Assembly: GCA_910579685.1 (NCBI GenBank)
Contig: CAJTVN010000045.1
Span: 1 to 28,715, forward strand
Direction: 5' to 3'
DNA length: 28,715 nt
Origin: an uncultured Lachnospiraceae bacterium
Lineage (GTDB): Bacteria; Bacillota; Clostridia; Lachnospirales; Lachnospiraceae
Shown here: positions 15,402 to 23,593 of the stretch, piece after piece
How the letters are laid out: every line of letters begins with the position of its first letter
Position numbering within the stretch: the first letter of the stretch is position 1
Notes under the pieces: generated by a model
The model's database searches: none
Told to the model about the DNA's origin: nothing
The model's input: only the letters and a program-made list of their open reading frames with translations
Position numbers and translations under genes: made by a program

Positions 15402-17531
15402 ATGAAAAATAAGATAACCAAAAGATATTTACCCACTTCCTATTCCCGAAATAATCTGTATCTGTCCATGCTGGTGCTGATTCCGGTGCTGATCGTCTCC
15501 GTGGTAAATTTCTTTATTTTATACACAAATAATCTGAATGCAATTCGGAACGACTTGCGGATCAGCTCGGAGAGCACGCTGGGAATGCTGAATGCGCAGT
15601 TTGGCTCCATGTCAAAGATCGTCAGCCAGAACCGGATGGAAAAGAGCTTTTCCGCTGAGGCCCAGAATAAAATAGGAACCGTATATTTTCCGATTGTGAA
15701 AAAGCTCAGGAAGGATGCGATGTGGGTTCCCTTTTTTGCGGATGTGGGCTATTACAGTATGGAGAGCGAGATGGTCTACCGGATGAACAGCGCCAGTTCC
15801 TCCAGGGAGTATTTCGGGGAGAAAAGTGACAAGCCCGTTTATTATGAGAATAATATCCTGAAGATTCAGCCCTGGGATGAGGAATCACTGAGGCAGACGG
15901 GGAATCATGTCCGTATCATGAGGATAAAAAATGCAAATCAATTCTATGACGGCGTGCTGATGGCTGTGCCGCTGGAGATACGCTCAGATTCTCCGCCCTT
16001 ATCCTATATGCTGTTTGTCATGTCCGATGACATGCTTGCCAATATGGTTAATGCCGGAGAGGGTACGGACTGCATCCTGCATTACAATGGGGTTCCCATC
16101 TATTCTTCCGATTCTGAAATATGCCAGATGCTTTATGAAGGGCAGGAGATCCCGCAAAATTTTTTCTCCAGGGATACGCTTCTGTTTGAGAGGGACGGGG
16201 TACAGATCAGCTGGAATATCAGCAGGGAGTTTCTGATGCAGAGGCTTGTCCCCGTGGTGCTTTTAGAGGCGGCGGTGACTTTTGTCGTGATGGCGGTGGG
16301 ACTGATGCTGCTGATCTGCATATCCCGGAAAAATTATGAGCCCGTGCGGAATCTTTTGGATAAGCTGCAGCCCTGCTGTGATACGGAGCCGCTTTTTGAT
16401 GAGTTTAAGTATATAAATTTCGTGGTGGACGACCTGATATATTCCAAGCGCTTTTATCAGGAATCGGTTCAGGAGCTGCGGAGGGAGAAATTCCTTTTCT
16501 ACATATTAAACAACCAGGTGGAGCCTCAAAAGGCGCTGTATGAGCAGTGCCTTGCGGAGGGGATCCGGGTTGACCGGAAATATTTTGCATGTATCCTGAT
16601 AGAGGATGCCGCAAAAAGCGACGATCTTTTTGAGACGCTGATCAGCAGGGAAAAGGACGGCGGGAAGAAGGCCGACCGGTATTCTCTTTACATAACGGAG
16701 AATAAATATCTGTTTTTGCTGGCGTCGGATATGCCCGGGACGGAGTTTGAAAAGTACCTCTCCTGCCTTTCAGGAGAAGACTCAAGGCTGGTAAAAAGGA
16801 GCGGGGTGATCGAGGGAGTAGAGAATGTGCGGAAAGCGTATGCCAGCGTATGCTGGCCCGAACAGGGAAAAGAGGAGGCGGAATCACACGGCGATATCCC
16901 TGTGATTGAATTTCAGCTTCTTCAGGAAGCGGTGGAAACGGATAACACGGATAAGATCGGATTTGCGCTGCAGATGATAAAGAACGATATCAGCGTATAT
17001 ACCCAGGATACCAGGAAAGTCGTTTTGCAAAAGGCGTATGACGTACTCTGCCAGAGACAGGTGCGGGGCGATCCGGTATTGGAGGGTATTTGCGAGGCGG
17101 CGGATGAAGAGGAATGCCGCCGGATTTTGGACGTATGGATCGCCCGGTTTGCGGACGGGAACGGAGAGATCGTCTCAAAGAGGAAAGCGCTTCCCCGGAA
17201 TCTTCATGCGATTATGCATTATATTGAGGAAAATTATACCAGTCCGGGATTTTCCATTAAATGCATGGCGGCAGAATTTGGAACCTCTCCTTCGAATCTG
17301 AGCCATCAGTTCAAGAAGCTCACGGGAAAGACACTGTCAAAATTCATTGATGAATTGCGCATAGCAAAGGCTGAGGAGATGCTGGCCGGCGGGGAAAAAA
17401 TCGGAGTGATTGCCAAGGAGCTGGGCTACAGCACGACTCCGGTGTTCACTGAGACCTACAAACGGATCAGGGGCGTTACGCCAAGCTCCTTTCGCAGCCA
17501 ATATCAGAAAATAGGCAATACCGAATCATAA
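15402..17531 (+). CDS. Membrane-spanning AraC-family sensor-regulator
   Basis: The 709-residue protein has a transmembrane segment at about residues 19-41, an extracellular sensor region of some 240 residues (probably Cache-like) and a second transmembrane segment at about 282-308. A cytoplasmic linker leads to a C-terminal AraC DNA-binding domain at about 600-700. The two helix-turn-helix units read SIKCMAAEFGTSPSNLSHQF and KIGVIAKELGYSTTPVFTET, followed by RGVTPSSFRSQY. This architecture is common for regulators that read extracellular sugars and switch on the adjacent importer. It is immediately followed by the second ABC cassette and two GH31 genes, all on the same strand. GGAGGG precedes the ATG, and a terminator at 17546-17579 ends the transcript. 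Confidence 0.93.
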   Translation: MKNKITKRYLPTSYSRNNLYLSMLVLIPVLIVSVVNFFILYTNNLNAIRNDLRISSESTLGMLNAQFGSMSKIVSQNRMEKSFSAEAQNKIGTVYFPIVKKLRKDAMWVPFFADVGYYSMESEMVYRMNSASSSREYFGEKSDKPVYYENNILKIQPWDEESLRQTGNHVRIMRIKNANQFYDGVLMAVPLEIRSDSPPLSYMLFVMSDDMLANMVNAGEGTDCILHYNGVPIYSSDSEICQMLYEGQEIPQNFFSRDTLLFERDGVQISWNISREFLMQRLVPVVLLEAAVTFVVMAVGLMLLICISRKNYEPVRNLLDKLQPCCDTEPLFDEFKYINFVVDDLIYSKRFYQESVQELRREKFLFYILNNQVEPQKALYEQCLAEGIRVDRKYFACILIEDAAKSDDLFETLISREKDGGKKADRYSLYITENKYLFLLASDMPGTEFEKYLSCLSGEDSRLVKRSGVIEGVENVRKAYASVCWPEQGKEEAESHGDIPVIEFQLLQEAVETDNTDKIGFALQMIKNDISVYTQDTRKVVLQKAYDVLCQRQVRGDPVLEGICEAADEEECRRILDVWIARFADGNGEIVSKRKALPRNLHAIMHYIEENYTSPGFSIKCMAAEFGTSPSNLSHQFKKLTGKTLSKFIDELRIAKAEEMLAGGEKIGVIAKELGYSTTPVFTETYKRIRGVTPSSFRSQYQKIGNTES

Positions 17532-17545
17532 AGCCAAAGGGCGAA

Positions 17546-17579
17546 GGCTCTTTTCCCGTGATGGGAAAAGGGTCTTTTT
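17546..17579 (+). terminator. Rho-independent terminator after the AraC gene
   Basis: CTTTTCCC (17550-17557), loop GTGAT, GGGAAAAG (17563-17570), extended by further G-U containing pairs and followed by a CTTTTT run. It separates the regulator transcript from the transporter operon. Confidence 0.85.
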
Positions 17580-17590
17580 GTATGCCCTCA

Positions 17591-17661
17591 GTTACATCGG
17601 ATTTTTGAAGGGATGATTTTGGAATCAAAATGGCGGAAATTCTTTCAAGAATCCGATGTAA
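17591..17661. repeat. Long imperfect inverted repeat with a nested hairpin
   Basis: The 18-base arm at 17592-17609 (TTACATCGGATTTTTGAA) is complementary to 17644-17661 with one mismatch. The 34-base spacer contains ATTTTG-GAAT-CAAAAT (17616-17631). The element sits between the AraC terminator and the promoter of the binding-protein gene. It may be a small palindromic insertion unit, an operator or a second terminator; copies elsewhere in the genome would decide. Confidence 0.65.
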
Positions 17662-17678
17662 TTTTCAAATACTCTTTG

Positions 17679-17767
17679 TTGTATAAAAATTGTACAAATA
17701 TTATAATTCTGTTTATCGAGAAGCATGTACATGTTGACGAATAGGAACGCCGGCATATATTCCTATT
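17679..17767 (+). promoter_or_regulatory. Promoter and dyad of the second ABC/GH31 operon
   Basis: TTGTAT (17679-17684) and TATAAT (17702-17707) are 17 bases apart. Downstream, AATAGGAA (17740-17747) and TTCCTATT (17760-17767) form a dyad around a 12-base centre within the leader. It could be an operator or a leader hairpin. Confidence 0.55.
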
Positions 17768-17811
17768 TCGACAAAAATTAATGATTGGTAACAAAAAGAA
17801 GGGAGAATCAT

Positions 17812-19482
17812 ATGAAAAACAGAAAAAGGATTCTGGCTTTGCTTTTATCCTGCGCAATGATTACGTTATCGTTTATCGGATGCGGCAATAAAAAAGGAGA
17901 CGCATCGGAGAGTTCAAATGGAGAAAACACAGGCAGTGAAAGCTCGTCTGAGGCGGTAGATGCTTCGGGCGGCAGCGGGGAAAAGGTAAAGCTGACGGCG
18001 CTTTTTGTGAAACATAGTCTTACGAAGGATTTGAATGAAATGCAGTGGCTTGCGGACCTGGAAGAGGAATGCAATGTGGAAGTGGAGTGGCAGCAGATTT
18101 CCGCAGACTGGGATCAGAAGAAGAGCGCCATGTTTGCAAGCGGTGAAATTCCGGACCTGTTGTTTGGCGCTACCGCAGATTCCGACTATGTACAATATAA
18201 TGGTTTATTTGAAGATCTGAAGCCTTTGATTGACGAGTATGCGCCCAATGTGAAGGACATGTTCAACGAGGTTCCGGCCACAGAGGTGATGGCAACCACT
18301 CTGGAGGGCAAGATATTTGGAATTCCCTCTTATAAGGGAGTATGGCCCATGACCGTAGGCACCACTTTTATCAACAAGGAATGGCTGGATGCGGTGAATA
18401 TGGATGTTCCAACCACGTGGGATGAGCTGGAAGCGGTTCTCAGGGCTTTTAGGGAGCAGGATGCCAACGGCAACGGAGATCCGAATGACGAGATCCCCAT
18501 GGACTTTAACGGCGGATTTGAGGGCGGTTTCAGCGCCATGCATCTGCTGAGCGGTACCGGAATGCAGATTTCGGCCGATCAGGACGGATATTTTCTGCAG
18601 GATGGAAAGGTACAGAATTATTATATCGATGAGCGGTTTAAGAGAGTCATGAAATTCGTGCAGAGGCTCTGGAGCCAGGGGCTCATCAATGAGGAGGCCG
18701 TGACACAGGATTATTCCAAGTATCAGTCGCTTGCCAGAGGAGAAGGCTCCACGGGAAAGGTGGGCTTTACCTGGGGCTGGGAGAGCGGAGACCGTTTTGG
18801 AAATGAGCTGCAGGGACAGTATATTTCCGTTCCGCCTATAAAGGAAACTGCAGATACCGATGCCTGCTACGCTTATGATTTCTACGGGCAGAATTATGTG
18901 GCCAACCGTGTTGCCATGAGTGCGAAATGTCAGAATAAGGAAGCGGCCATGCGGTTTGTGAACGGTTTTTATGACAAGGAAGTCAGCATGCAGGTGCTCT
19001 TCGGCGGTATGAATGACGTGGATCAATGCATCAAGGACAATGGAGACGGAACCTATGAGGTGCTTCCGCCTGCAGACCCCGACCTGGATCCCGGTACCTG
19101 GAAGTGGACGAGTTCTTTTGCGGACAACGGAGCGTTCTACATCCGTGACGGACTGGCATTGGCGCTCGGCACGGATATGCAGAGAGTAACGGAAGAAAAG
19201 TCAGCCTATGACAGCTGCCTGACTGCCGTAGATCCGGAAAAGGACGTATTCCCCAAACTTTTCATGAAGCATTCCCAGGAGGATACCAATGCGCTTGCCA
19301 TGAACCAGGCCAATATCGATAACATCGTGGATCAGACCTGGGCGGCATGGATGACCGATTCCTCCCGCGATATTGATGCGGAATGGGATGCTTACGTGGA
19401 ATCCGTAAAGAGCGCCGGCCTTACGCAGAATCTTGAGATTTACCAGAAGGCTTATGACGTGTATCAGAATTCAGTGAACTAA
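17812..19482 (+). CDS. Extracellular sugar-binding lipoprotein (LplA-like)
   Basis: The 556-residue binding protein is the ligand-capturing part of the second importer. The signal peptide (MKNRKRILALLLSCAMITLS) ends in FIGC with lipid-acceptor Cys24, followed by a Ser/Gly/Glu-rich linker to about residue 55. The mature region contains the EQDANGNGDPNDEIPMDFN block typical of large oligosaccharide-binding proteins. I chose the ATG at 17812 because it starts the signal peptide and follows AGAAGGGAG; an in-frame ATG at 17785 has no such site. It opens an operon with two permeases and GH31 enzymes, so an alpha-linked glucosidic or xylosidic oligosaccharide is the likely ligand (inference). Confidence 0.94.
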   Translation: MKNRKRILALLLSCAMITLSFIGCGNKKGDASESSNGENTGSESSSEAVDASGGSGEKVKLTALFVKHSLTKDLNEMQWLADLEEECNVEVEWQQISADWDQKKSAMFASGEIPDLLFGATADSDYVQYNGLFEDLKPLIDEYAPNVKDMFNEVPATEVMATTLEGKIFGIPSYKGVWPMTVGTTFINKEWLDAVNMDVPTTWDELEAVLRAFREQDANGNGDPNDEIPMDFNGGFEGGFSAMHLLSGTGMQISADQDGYFLQDGKVQNYYIDERFKRVMKFVQRLWSQGLINEEAVTQDYSKYQSLARGEGSTGKVGFTWGWESGDRFGNELQGQYISVPPIKETADTDACYAYDFYGQNYVANRVAMSAKCQNKEAAMRFVNGFYDKEVSMQVLFGGMNDVDQCIKDNGDGTYEVLPPADPDLDPGTWKWTSSFADNGAFYIRDGLALALGTDMQRVTEEKSAYDSCLTAVDPEKDVFPKLFMKHSQEDTNALAMNQANIDNIVDQTWAAWMTDSSRDIDAEWDAYVESVKSAGLTQNLEIYQKAYDVYQNSVN

Positions 19483-19497
19483 CTGACATGTAAGGGG

Positions 19498-19530
19498 AAA
19501 TGGGATACCGGAAAAGTATCCCATTTTTCT
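19498..19530 (+). terminator. Partial terminator between binding protein and permeases
   Basis: AAATGGGATAC (19498-19508) and GTATCCCATTT (19516-19526) form an 11-pair perfect stem with a seven-base loop, followed by a T-rich tail. No separate promoter for the permeases was found, so partial read-through is expected, giving excess binding protein. Confidence 0.85.
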
Positions 19531-19585
19531 TAAATAAAAGGCCGATTTTTAAAGCGTGTCGGCGTTTGTTTAGAAAGGAGCTTTC

Positions 19586-20512
19586 ATGAAACAGAAAAAA
19601 AAGATTTCTCCGGGAAAAGCCATTCGCAGGGACTGGCAGCTGTGGATCATGATTTTTCCCGCTGTCCTGTACATTGCAATTTTCTGTTACGGGCCTATGT
19701 ATGGTTTACAGCTTGCGTTTCGGGATTATGATTTCAGCAAGGGAATCACGGGCGGCAATTGGGCCGGGTTCAAATACTTTATGCAGTACTTTCAGAGCCC
19801 CATGTTCCTGCCCACCATAAAAAATACGTTTGTCATTGCGTTTTTCTCTCTGATCTGCGGTTTTCCTGTACCTATTATTCTGGCAATTGCCATCAATTCA
19901 ATCAAAGGACAGAAGTGGAAGAGAAGCGTTCAGACTGCGGTGTACCTTCCCTACTTTATCTCTACCGTGGTGATGGTGGCCATTTTGCAGATCCTCCTCT
20001 CACCCAGCACGGGAATTCTGAGCCATGCGCTGAGAGCCGTCGGCATTGTGGGAGAAAAGGCGAACCTTCTGGGAGACCCGTCCGCCTTTGTGCCGGTGTA
20101 CGTGATCTCCGGAATCTGGCAGAGCGCCGGATGGAACAGTATCATATTCATAGCGGCACTGGCAGCTGTGGACGGACAGCTTTATGATGCGTCAAAGGTT
20201 GACGGTGCAAACCGCTGGCAGCAGGTCTGGCATGTGGAGCTTCCCGCAATCCTTCCCACAATTATTATTTTACTGATTATGAATATGGGAGGAATCCTGA
20301 GCGTGGGATTTGAAAAAACCTTTTTGATGCAGAACGCCTTAAACAAATCCGTGTCGGAGGTTATCTCCACTTATGTCTATAATGTGGGTCTTAAATCCAG
20401 CCAGTTCAGCTTTGGCTCTGCGGTGGGACTGTTTAACACGATTGTTAATTTCATATTTCTCGTGATAGCGAACCAGGTGTCCAAGCGATCTGCCGATATC
20501 AGTCTGATGTAA
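19586..20512 (+). CDS. Sugar ABC transporter permease, LplB type
   Basis: The 308-residue membrane protein has the same layout as the permease at 977-1906, including the FCYGPMYGLQLAFRDYDFSK start region and the closing SKRSADISLM. The EAA loop reads YDASKVDGANRWQQVWHVEL followed by PAILPTIIILL. Several transmembrane segments are apparent, the first at about residues 20-40. AAAGGAG precedes the ATG. It lies 13 bases before the partner permease gene, with which it would form the channel. No ATPase gene is present in the operon. Confidence 0.95.
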   Translation: MKQKKKISPGKAIRRDWQLWIMIFPAVLYIAIFCYGPMYGLQLAFRDYDFSKGITGGNWAGFKYFMQYFQSPMFLPTIKNTFVIAFFSLICGFPVPIILAIAINSIKGQKWKRSVQTAVYLPYFISTVVMVAILQILLSPSTGILSHALRAVGIVGEKANLLGDPSAFVPVYVISGIWQSAGWNSIIFIAALAAVDGQLYDASKVDGANRWQQVWHVELPAILPTIIILLIMNMGGILSVGFEKTFLMQNALNKSVSEVISTYVYNVGLKSSQFSFGSAVGLFNTIVNFIFLVIANQVSKRSADISLM

Positions 20513-20525
20513 GGGGGAAAAGGAT

Positions 20526-21434
20526 ATGTTTAATAGAAAAAAGTTTTTGCGGAACTGGCCGGATCTGTCATTCCGTATTGTGGTCACGGTTATCACGGTA
20601 TCGGCGTTTCTTTTTGTGCTGTATCCCATCTATTTTGTGGTGATAGCATCCTTCAGCGATTCCACGCTGGTAAACCAGGGACAGGTGATTCTCTATCCCA
20701 AGGGTGTCAGCCTGTATGGCTACAGCCAGATTTTTAAGAAGCCTGAGATCTGGGTAGGATATAAAAATACTATCATTTATTCCTTTTTCGGCACGATTTT
20801 TAATCTTACGGTTACCCTTCCGGCTGCGTATGTGCTTTCCAGAAAGGATTTTGCGGCCAGGGGTATTGTCATGAAGCTTTTCGTGATTACCATGTACTTC
20901 AACGGCGGTATGATACCGACCTATATGCTGATCAAGGATGTGGGGCTTCTGGATTCCCCTCTGGTCATGATTATTTTTGGGGCGGTGAATGTCTATAATC
21001 TGATCATTACGAGAACCTTCTTTGAGACTTCCATTCCGGATGAGCTCTATGAGGCGGCGGCTCTCGACGGCTGTTCCCACTTCCGGTATTTCAGCACGGT
21101 GGTTCTGCCTCTCTCCAAGGCGGTGATCGCGGTAATCATGCTGTATTATCTGGTGGGCCACTGGAACGATTTCTTCAGTGCGCTGCTTTATCTGAACAGT
21201 GACAAATATCAGCCGCTGCAGATCGTGTTGCGCAATATCCTGCTGCTGAACCAGGCGATGGCGGGCACTACGGGGGCAAGCGCAGGAGCGGGCGCAGGTG
21301 CCTATGCCCAGCAGTTCGCTGACCAGATCAAGTTCGGCGTTATCATTGTTTCGACCGTCCCGGTGCTGTGCGTGTATCCTTTCATCCAGAAATACTTTGA
21401 GAAGGGCGTTATGATCGGGGCAGTGAAGGGTTAA
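20526..21434 (+). CDS. Carbohydrate ABC transporter permease, LplC type
   Basis: The 302-residue second permease has a first membrane segment at about residues 16-40. The EAA loop reads YEAAALDGCSHFRYFSTVVL followed by PLSKAVIAV. The C-terminus is FEKGVMIGAVKG, matching the equivalent gene at 78-965. A short Gly/Ala-rich insertion (TTGASAGAGAGAYAQQ) lies near residues 250-268, where the other cassette's permease also has a Thr/Gly/Ser-rich stretch. The gene is 15 bases upstream of the first GH31 gene, so import and hydrolysis are co-transcribed. Confidence 0.95.
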   Translation: MFNRKKFLRNWPDLSFRIVVTVITVSAFLFVLYPIYFVVIASFSDSTLVNQGQVILYPKGVSLYGYSQIFKKPEIWVGYKNTIIYSFFGTIFNLTVTLPAAYVLSRKDFAARGIVMKLFVITMYFNGGMIPTYMLIKDVGLLDSPLVMIIFGAVNVYNLIITRTFFETSIPDELYEAAALDGCSHFRYFSTVVLPLSKAVIAVIMLYYLVGHWNDFFSALLYLNSDKYQPLQIVLRNILLLNQAMAGTTGASAGAGAGAYAQQFADQIKFGVIIVSTVPVLCVYPFIQKYFEKGVMIGAVKG

Positions 21435-21449
21435 GAGGGGAGAATTTTT

Positions 21450-23447
21450 ATGATAAATATAGAAAATAACAGGCTGGTCTGGAAAACCAGCGGGGAGACG
21501 GTAGTTATAGAGCCCTGGGGCGAAAACGCCCTGCGTATACGGAGTGTTATGATGGGCGATATCCTGGAAACGGATTATGCCCTTCTGCCTCAAAGAAATC
21601 CGGACTGTGTGATAAAGGCGGGAAAGGATCAGGCAAGCATTACCAACGGAAAACTCACGGCGCAGATCGTCCTGGCCGCCAGCGGCTGGCGTAAGGATCA
21701 TGGCCGTATCACGTTTTACAGACAGGATGGGAGAGTATTATTTGGCGATATTGACCATGAGGATTCTCCCAGTCCGCACCCGAGAAGGTTTCTGTCAAGG
21801 GGCGGAGGGGCTCAGAGCCTGACCTGCAGTTTTAAGGCCTATGAAGGTGAAAGGTTTTACGGTATGGGACAGTATCAGATGGAAAGGCTGGATCTGAAAG
21901 GAAGTATTCTGGAGCTGGCTCAGCAGAATACCCAGGCATCTGTTCCCTTTGTGATCTCTTCCCGGGGATACGGCTTTTTCTGGCACAATCCGGCTATCGG
22001 ACAGGTGACCTTTGGGGAAAATAAGACGGTGTGGAAGGCGGAAAGCGCAAGGCAGTGCGATTACTGGGTGGTGGCCGGGGATACTCCCGCCGAGATCCAG
22101 CAGGCCTACGTGAGGGCGACCGGGCTGCCGCCCATGATGCCGGAATACGGACTGGGTTTCTGGCAGTCCAAGGCTCGCTACTGGAATCAGGAGCAGGTTC
22201 TGGAGGTGGCAAGGGGATATAAAGAGAGGAGCATTCCTCTGGATGTGCTGGTTATAGACTTTTTCCACTGGCCCAGGATGGGGGATTTCCGGTTCGATGC
22301 GGAATTTTTCCCGGATCCGGAGAAGATGGTGCAGGAGCTGCGTTCCATGGGGATTGAGCCTATGGTGTCCGTGTGGACACCGGTAGATTATCGGAGCGAG
22401 AATTTTGAGGAGATGATGGATCAGAATCTTCTGGTGCACGTGGAGCAGGGTGTAGATATCACGATGCGCTTTTTTGACGGGGAAACACTGTACGTGGATA
22501 TGACCAACCCGGAGGCGCGCAGCTATGTATGGGATAAACTGAGAAAGAATTATCTGGAAAAAGGAATACACCTTTTCTGGCTGGATGAGGCGGAGCCGGG
22601 GTATACCAAGTATGACTATGGAAATTACAGGCATTATCTGGGGCCTTCCCTGGAGGTCGGAAATATCTATCCGCAGATGTATACAAGGCTTTTTTATGAG
22701 GGACTCATGAATGCGGGGCATTCGGATATAGTGAATCTCGTGCGCTGCGCCTGGGCCGGTTCTCAGAGGTATGGGGCTCTCGTCTGGTCGGGAGACGTGG
22801 CCAGTACCTGGACAGCCTTCCGCAGGCAGATCTGTGCGGGCATTAATATGGGGATGGCGGGAATTGCCTGGTGGACCACGGATATTGGCGGATTTCACAG
22901 TGGAGATGTCCGTGACCCCAAATTCAGAGAGCTGCTGGTCCGTTGGTTTGAGTGGGGAACGTTCTGTCCTGTCATGCGTCTGCATGGGGCCAGAAATCCG
23001 CATATCGACCATGTGAACAGCCGGGGCGAGGCGATCCTGAACGAGGGTGCGCCCAATGAGGTTTGGAGCTATGGGCCTGAATTGGAAGATATTTTTGTGC
23101 GCTATATTCGTCTGCGCGAAAAAATGCGGCCTTATGTCAGAGAGCTGATGCGGCAAGCCCATGAAGAGGGAACCCCTGTGATCCGGCCCATGTTTTATGA
23201 GTTCCCGGATGAGAGCGTATGCTGGGAGCTGAAAGATCAGTATATGTTTGGAGGAGATGTCCTGGCGGCGCCCATTGTTTATGAGGATACGTATGAGCGT
23301 CAGGTGTACCTTCCCAAGGGGGCATCGTGGACGCTGCTCTATGACGGGACCGTGTACCAGGGGGGAAGAACTGTGACGGTACCGGCGCAGATCGACCAGA
23401 TTCCCGTCTTTCTGCGGGATGGGAGATGCTCTGAGTGGATCGGCTGA
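21450..23447 (+). CDS. GH31 glycoside hydrolase (alpha-xylosidase/alpha-glucosidase-like)
   Basis: The 665-residue retaining glycosidase has no signal peptide, so it acts in the cytoplasm on imported sugar. An N-terminal beta-sandwich (about residues 1-220, with ERFYGMGQYQ and SRGYGFFWHNPA) is followed by the (beta/alpha)8 barrel and C-terminal beta domains. The nucleophile is Asp379 in LFWLDEAEP. The acid/base is Asp449 in ALVWSGDVAS. GIAWWTTDIGGF and MRLHGARNP are further GH31 hallmarks. The paralogue encoded downstream is one residue longer and similar throughout, but the barrel segment SVWTPVDYRSENF (about 307-319) differs from SIWPQINLTSENY in that copy. This suggests a different substrate preference. 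The linkage specificity cannot be fixed by reading alone. Confidence 0.92.
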   Translation: MINIENNRLVWKTSGETVVIEPWGENALRIRSVMMGDILETDYALLPQRNPDCVIKAGKDQASITNGKLTAQIVLAASGWRKDHGRITFYRQDGRVLFGDIDHEDSPSPHPRRFLSRGGGAQSLTCSFKAYEGERFYGMGQYQMERLDLKGSILELAQQNTQASVPFVISSRGYGFFWHNPAIGQVTFGENKTVWKAESARQCDYWVVAGDTPAEIQQAYVRATGLPPMMPEYGLGFWQSKARYWNQEQVLEVARGYKERSIPLDVLVIDFFHWPRMGDFRFDAEFFPDPEKMVQELRSMGIEPMVSVWTPVDYRSENFEEMMDQNLLVHVEQGVDITMRFFDGETLYVDMTNPEARSYVWDKLRKNYLEKGIHLFWLDEAEPGYTKYDYGNYRHYLGPSLEVGNIYPQMYTRLFYEGLMNAGHSDIVNLVRCAWAGSQRYGALVWSGDVASTWTAFRRQICAGINMGMAGIAWWTTDIGGFHSGDVRDPKFRELLVRWFEWGTFCPVMRLHGARNPHIDHVNSRGEAILNEGAPNEVWSYGPELEDIFVRYIRLREKMRPYVRELMRQAHEEGTPVIRPMFYEFPDESVCWELKDQYMFGGDVLAAPIVYEDTYERQVYLPKGASWTLLYDGTVYQGGRTVTVPAQIDQIPVFLRDGRCSEWIG

Positions 23448-23525
23448 GTTTCACCTGCGGCAGGGCACTGCCAGGCGGCGCATGAACGGGAAATAAAAGT
23501 AAGGCGCAATCTATAAGTATCCATA

Positions 23526-23554
23526 TTGAAAACAGGACCATAAAATTGTAAAAT
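23526..23554 (+). promoter_or_regulatory. Candidate internal promoter before the second GH31 gene
   Basis: TTGAAA (23526-23531) and TAAAAT (23549-23554) are separated by 17 bases in the 146-base gap between the GH31 genes, 40 bases before the second start codon. The second enzyme may therefore be expressed separately. Confidence 0.5.
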
Positions 23555-23593
23555 TAAGAAAAGAAATCAGATAACTGACAAGAAAGGAGTCCT

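Noticed and set aside
21795..23162. Long antisense open frame opposite the first GH31 gene (and a similar one at 24296-25303)
   Set aside because: It is His/Pro/Arg-rich without any domain pattern and lies wholly over a well-supported GH31 gene. It is a codon-bias shadow.
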